In this document: positions 6,500 through 7,991 of the stretch, one piece after another
Position numbering within the stretch: position 1 is the stretch's first letter
Layout of the letters: the number at the start of each line of letters is the position of its first letter
Source of the DNA: an uncultured Thermoanaerobacteraceae bacterium
GTDB taxonomy: Bacteria; Bacillota; DSM-12270; Thermacetogeniales; Thermacetogeniaceae
Length of the DNA stretch: 7,991 bases
Direction: 5' to 3'
NCBI GenBank assembly: GCA_937914965.1
Contig: CALGIY010000094.1
Span: 1-7,991 of the forward strand
Position numbers and translations under genes: made by a program
The notes under the pieces: model-generated
The model's database searches: none
The model's input: the letters and a program-made list of their open reading frames with translations, nothing else
Told to the model about the DNA's origin: nothing

Positions 6500-6715
6500 A
6501 GTTTATGGGTTGATGTAGAAGATAAACTTACAGACAACGTGCAAAAACTCGGAAAATACAGAATCCAGAAATCTAGAACCTACCTTATGCCTTTTGAGAC
6601 TCAGGAATTCCGTAAAGTTGGTCATTGTTTAAGGATCGTTTTCCTTTCCCGGTCTGTTAAAATCGTTCGACCTTTCTTTCCGGTTATGCCGGCAATCAGG
6701 AAGGGACAGGATTGA
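6500..6715 (+). other. Open frame without start, possible gene remnant
   Basis: Open from just after a stop at 6497-6499 to TGA 6713-6715, about 71 codons; the only ATG is at 6587. The first half reads as polar, protein-like sequence (EDKLTDNVQKLGKYRIQKSR) and the overlapping frame just upstream ends ELDRVYGLM before a stop. That would suit a frameshifted old gene. No family recognised. Confidence 0.25.
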
Positions 6716-6868
6716 AGCGGTGATCGGGCAGATGGCCTGTCGATAGCTAGAAATCTGTTGACTTTGAAAAAACGGCGATGCTTTTGGTTTCTGCCTGCTG
6801 GGACGTACCAAGGAACATGATTATGGTTCGAATCCCAATGATTTCGTCAAGGAATATAGCGGAAATCC

Positions 6869-7258
6869 CTACCGTTGTTGGCTACCACAGGTCCTGATCA
6901 GGGAGGTTCTGAATACCTTCGCTGGAACGGGCAGGGCATTACCAAAGGTTCCACACTTTCTGCTGGAGATCAATTCTGCTTCCAGCTGTGCGAGTGCATA
7001 TGCATAATTAATATGGCAAAAGCCACTGCCAAAATAAATCCGTTTTTCTTCCATTTCCTGAGCATCCTTTCCAACCAAGCTATCAAGTCTTGCGTTCGTT
7101 CCTTCATAGCATTTTATATAGGTTTTATATCCTAATGTTATTAACGAGTAATATCGCAAGCTGGATTTTGAGCTGGAAAAAATGTGGACTTTTTCAGTCA
7201 GCGGTTCGGACCATCCATTAAGAAGCATTGCCTTACTGAGTGCTTCATGCTGGACCAT
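6869..7258 (-). CDS. Hypothetical open frame, 129 residues, doubtful
   Basis: The longest minus-strand frame in the gene-poor stretch. It starts with ATG at 7258 and has no signal peptide, membrane segment or motif I recognise. Its middle (ARLDSLVGKDAQEMEEKR) looks protein-like, but a different frame of the same DNA gives a cleaner small membrane peptide (6970-7107), so at most one of the two is real. No Shine-Dalgarno or promoter supports it. Confidence 0.2.
   Translation of the reverse strand: MVQHEALSKAMLLNGWSEPLTEKVHIFSSSKSSLRYYSLITLGYKTYIKCYEGTNARLDSLVGKDAQEMEEKRIYFGSGFCHINYAYALAQLEAELISSRKCGTFGNALPVPAKVFRTSLIRTCGSQQR
6970..7107 (-). CDS. Possible 45-residue single-pass membrane protein
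   Basis: A small frame, ATG at 7105-7107 to TGA at 6970-6972. It encodes a basic amphipathic N-terminal helix (MKERTQDLIAWLERMLRKW), then a hydrophobic stretch (GFILAVAFAILIM) and a His-rich tail (HMHSHSW). This charge pattern is typical of small inner-membrane peptides with the N-terminus inside. No ribosome site or promoter is clear. It could also be a fragment of a decayed gene or chance. Confidence 0.25.
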   Translation of the reverse strand: MKERTQDLIAWLERMLRKWKKNGFILAVAFAILIMHMHSHSWKQN

Positions 7259-7332
7259 GTTCCTTTGATCCCATAGAAGTAGAATTGGCCATCGGGTTCC
7301 TGTAATGCCTTAAGGTATCTGTTGAATGTCAC
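7198..7332 (-). other. Short open frame, possible gene remnant
   Basis: A frame open from GTG 7332 to TGA 7198-7200, 44 residues, aromatic-rich (QFYFYGIKGTWSSMKHS). It lies upstream of the other minus-strand frames and may belong to the same decayed gene. No family recognised. Confidence 0.18.
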
Positions 7333-7419
7333 GAAAAATAATCGCAGCTGTCATTTTTTTCGGGGTGTAAGGAACTAAATTTGCAATTCATGTCCTTTGG
7401 GATTGTGAACACTTGGTTA

Positions 7420-7448
7420 AGAGAAGGTGTCTAAAAAGGCACCTTCTT
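7420..7448 (-). terminator. Strong hairpin at the IS1182 end
   Basis: AGAAGGTGTCT (7422-7432) pairs with AGGCACCTTCT (7437-7447): eleven pairs with one G-U and an AAAA loop, plus a further G-U outside. It sits about 50 nt past the transposase stop. The run after it on the minus strand is not T-rich, so as an intrinsic terminator it is imperfect; on the plus strand it is followed by TCTGTTTT. The segment may be the element's terminal inverted repeat serving also to block transcription. Confidence 0.5.
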
Positions 7449-7991
7449 CTGTTTTATAGCTTTCTGGAGCTCCATTATAATTTCATGAGCAATATTAGGC
7501 TGCAAGTCGATGTTTTGTGCTTTTCAGCATGTTGATGGCTTGATTTATCGCAAACAGGGAGTTTTTGCCACCTGGTTTACCGATAAAAGCTTTGTCTTTC
7601 CACTTTTTTGCCCATTTTCTGAGGTTATGGGCAATGGCCATCAAACCGAATTCCACAGCGACCTTCTCCAGACCTTTCATTGTGAACCGGGTAAACCTGT
7701 TGTTGCTTTTCATCTGGCCGAAAACGGCTTCCACTTCTATGGGTCGCTTGCTCCGATGGTACATTCCCTCTTCCGACAGCAGTCTTTCCCGGGCTTTAGC
7801 CTTGAGCTTATTGAGCCTGTGGTTCACTTCAATGAGCCGATCGCCTGTAGCTTTATGGCACCCACTCCGCATCGGGCAGCCTTCGCATCGCCGAGCCTGG
7901 TAACAGCTGACCCGGGCAGTGTATCCGTTGGCACTGACTCTGGTTGCATGACCGATAAAGCTGAGCTTCTGTCCGGCCGGACATACATAAT
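7421..7991 (-). mobile_element. IS1182-family insertion sequence, 3' part, running off the window
   Basis: Contains the C-terminal part of an IS1182-type transposase on the minus strand. I place the element's end at about 7421, where GAGAAGGTGTCTAAAA resembles the GnnTGTCTnAAAA-type termini I recall for such elements in Bacteroidota. The partner inverted repeat lies outside the window, so this boundary is an inference. Confidence 0.7.
7495..7991 (-). CDS. IS1182-family DDE transposase, C-terminal part (5' end outside window)
   Basis: About 165 residues of a DDE transposase, open to the window edge on the minus strand and ending at TAA 7495-7497. Seen in order: YVCPAGQKLSF, the cysteine-rich block CYQARRCEGCPMRSGCHK, RLLSEEGMYHRSKRPIEVEAVFGQMK with the catalytic Glu in VEAVFGQ (codon 7729-7731), then FTRFTMKGLEKVAVEFGLMAIAHNL. 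This order is diagnostic of the C-terminal half of IS1182 transposases. The N-terminal half with the two catalytic Asp residues is missing from view. An ATG at 7870-7872 is internal, not the start, because the family signature continues upstream of it. No frameshift is seen in this part. Confidence 0.92.
   Translation of the reverse strand, partial: YVCPAGQKLSFIGHATRVSANGYTARVSCYQARRCEGCPMRSGCHKATGDRLIEVNHRLNKLKAKARERLLSEEGMYHRSKRPIEVEAVFGQMKSNNRFTRFTMKGLEKVAVEFGLMAIAHNLRKWAKKWKDKAFIGKPGGKNSLFAINQAINMLKSTKHRLAA

Larger units (their letters stand above)
6408..7420. other. About 1 kb with no recognisable gene
   Basis: Between the REC remnant and the IS1182 end I find no gene I can name and no tRNA or CRISPR. 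Several short frames exist on both strands, none with a recognised motif and most without a convincing start. The pattern, with protein-like stretches broken by stops, suits decayed coding DNA between two mobile elements. No clear terminator follows the REC stop at 6407. Confidence 0.6.

Noticed and set aside
6676..6750. Plus-strand reading RDRIEAVIGQMAC as an IS5-like transposase remnant
   Set aside because: Only about a dozen residues resemble the family, with no supporting sequence on either side; too short to call.
6875..7135. An 86-residue plus-strand open frame in the gene-poor stretch
   Set aside because: No proper start, no recognised motif, and it overlaps better-looking but still weak minus-strand frames.
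7565..7903. A 112-residue plus-strand open frame
   Set aside because: Antisense to the IS1182 transposase, whose frame carries clear conserved motifs.

Overview
The window reads as accessory DNA from a Bacteroidota-type bacterium. The evidence for this placement is indirect. Shine-Dalgarno sequences are mostly absent. The promoter boxes I find fit the TTTG / TAnnTTTG pattern of that phylum. A long hybrid kinase sits with single-REC proteins and a CheR. No species is assigned.

Layout: (1) 1-4746 is a plus-strand, tightly packed signalling operon. It holds a 1153-residue hybrid histidine kinase (CHASE3 remnant, one TM, HAMP, GAF, coiled coil, HisKA, HATPase, three REC domains), a stand-alone REC protein, and a CheR-type methyltransferase. 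(2) A second stand-alone REC gene follows at 4788. It is split by a complete IS110-family element of 1254 bp (about 5030-6283) and its 3' part resumes at 6284-6407. Removing the element restores a clean 121-residue REC protein. (3) 6408-7420 is about 1 kb with no recognisable gene, only short unassignable frames on both strands. (4) 7421-7991 is the 3' part of an IS1182-family element on the minus strand, running off the window.

The most interesting part is the IS110 element. Its 237-nt 5' non-coding region can be folded by eye into the architecture of an IS621-type bridge RNA: a 5' hairpin, a target-binding loop and a donor-binding loop. Guides can be assigned in both loops. The two target guides match the two halves of the interrupted REC gene (8/9, then 8 contiguous bases). 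The two donor guides match the element's own right end (9 bases plus one chance base) and left end (7 bases). All four share the dinucleotide AT, which also lies in the TCAT present at both junctions, so AT is the likely crossover core. A TTTG in the right end and a TAAGTTTG in the left end would come together 20 bp apart only when the element circularises, forming a Bacteroidota-type promoter in front of the bridge RNA and recombinase. The recombinase keeps its D/E/D/D and serine motifs, so the element looks intact and recently inserted.

Working together, the kinase, REC proteins and CheR probably form a phosphorelay with a methylation output. The insertion has removed one REC protein by separating its phospho-acceptor half from its switch-residue half.
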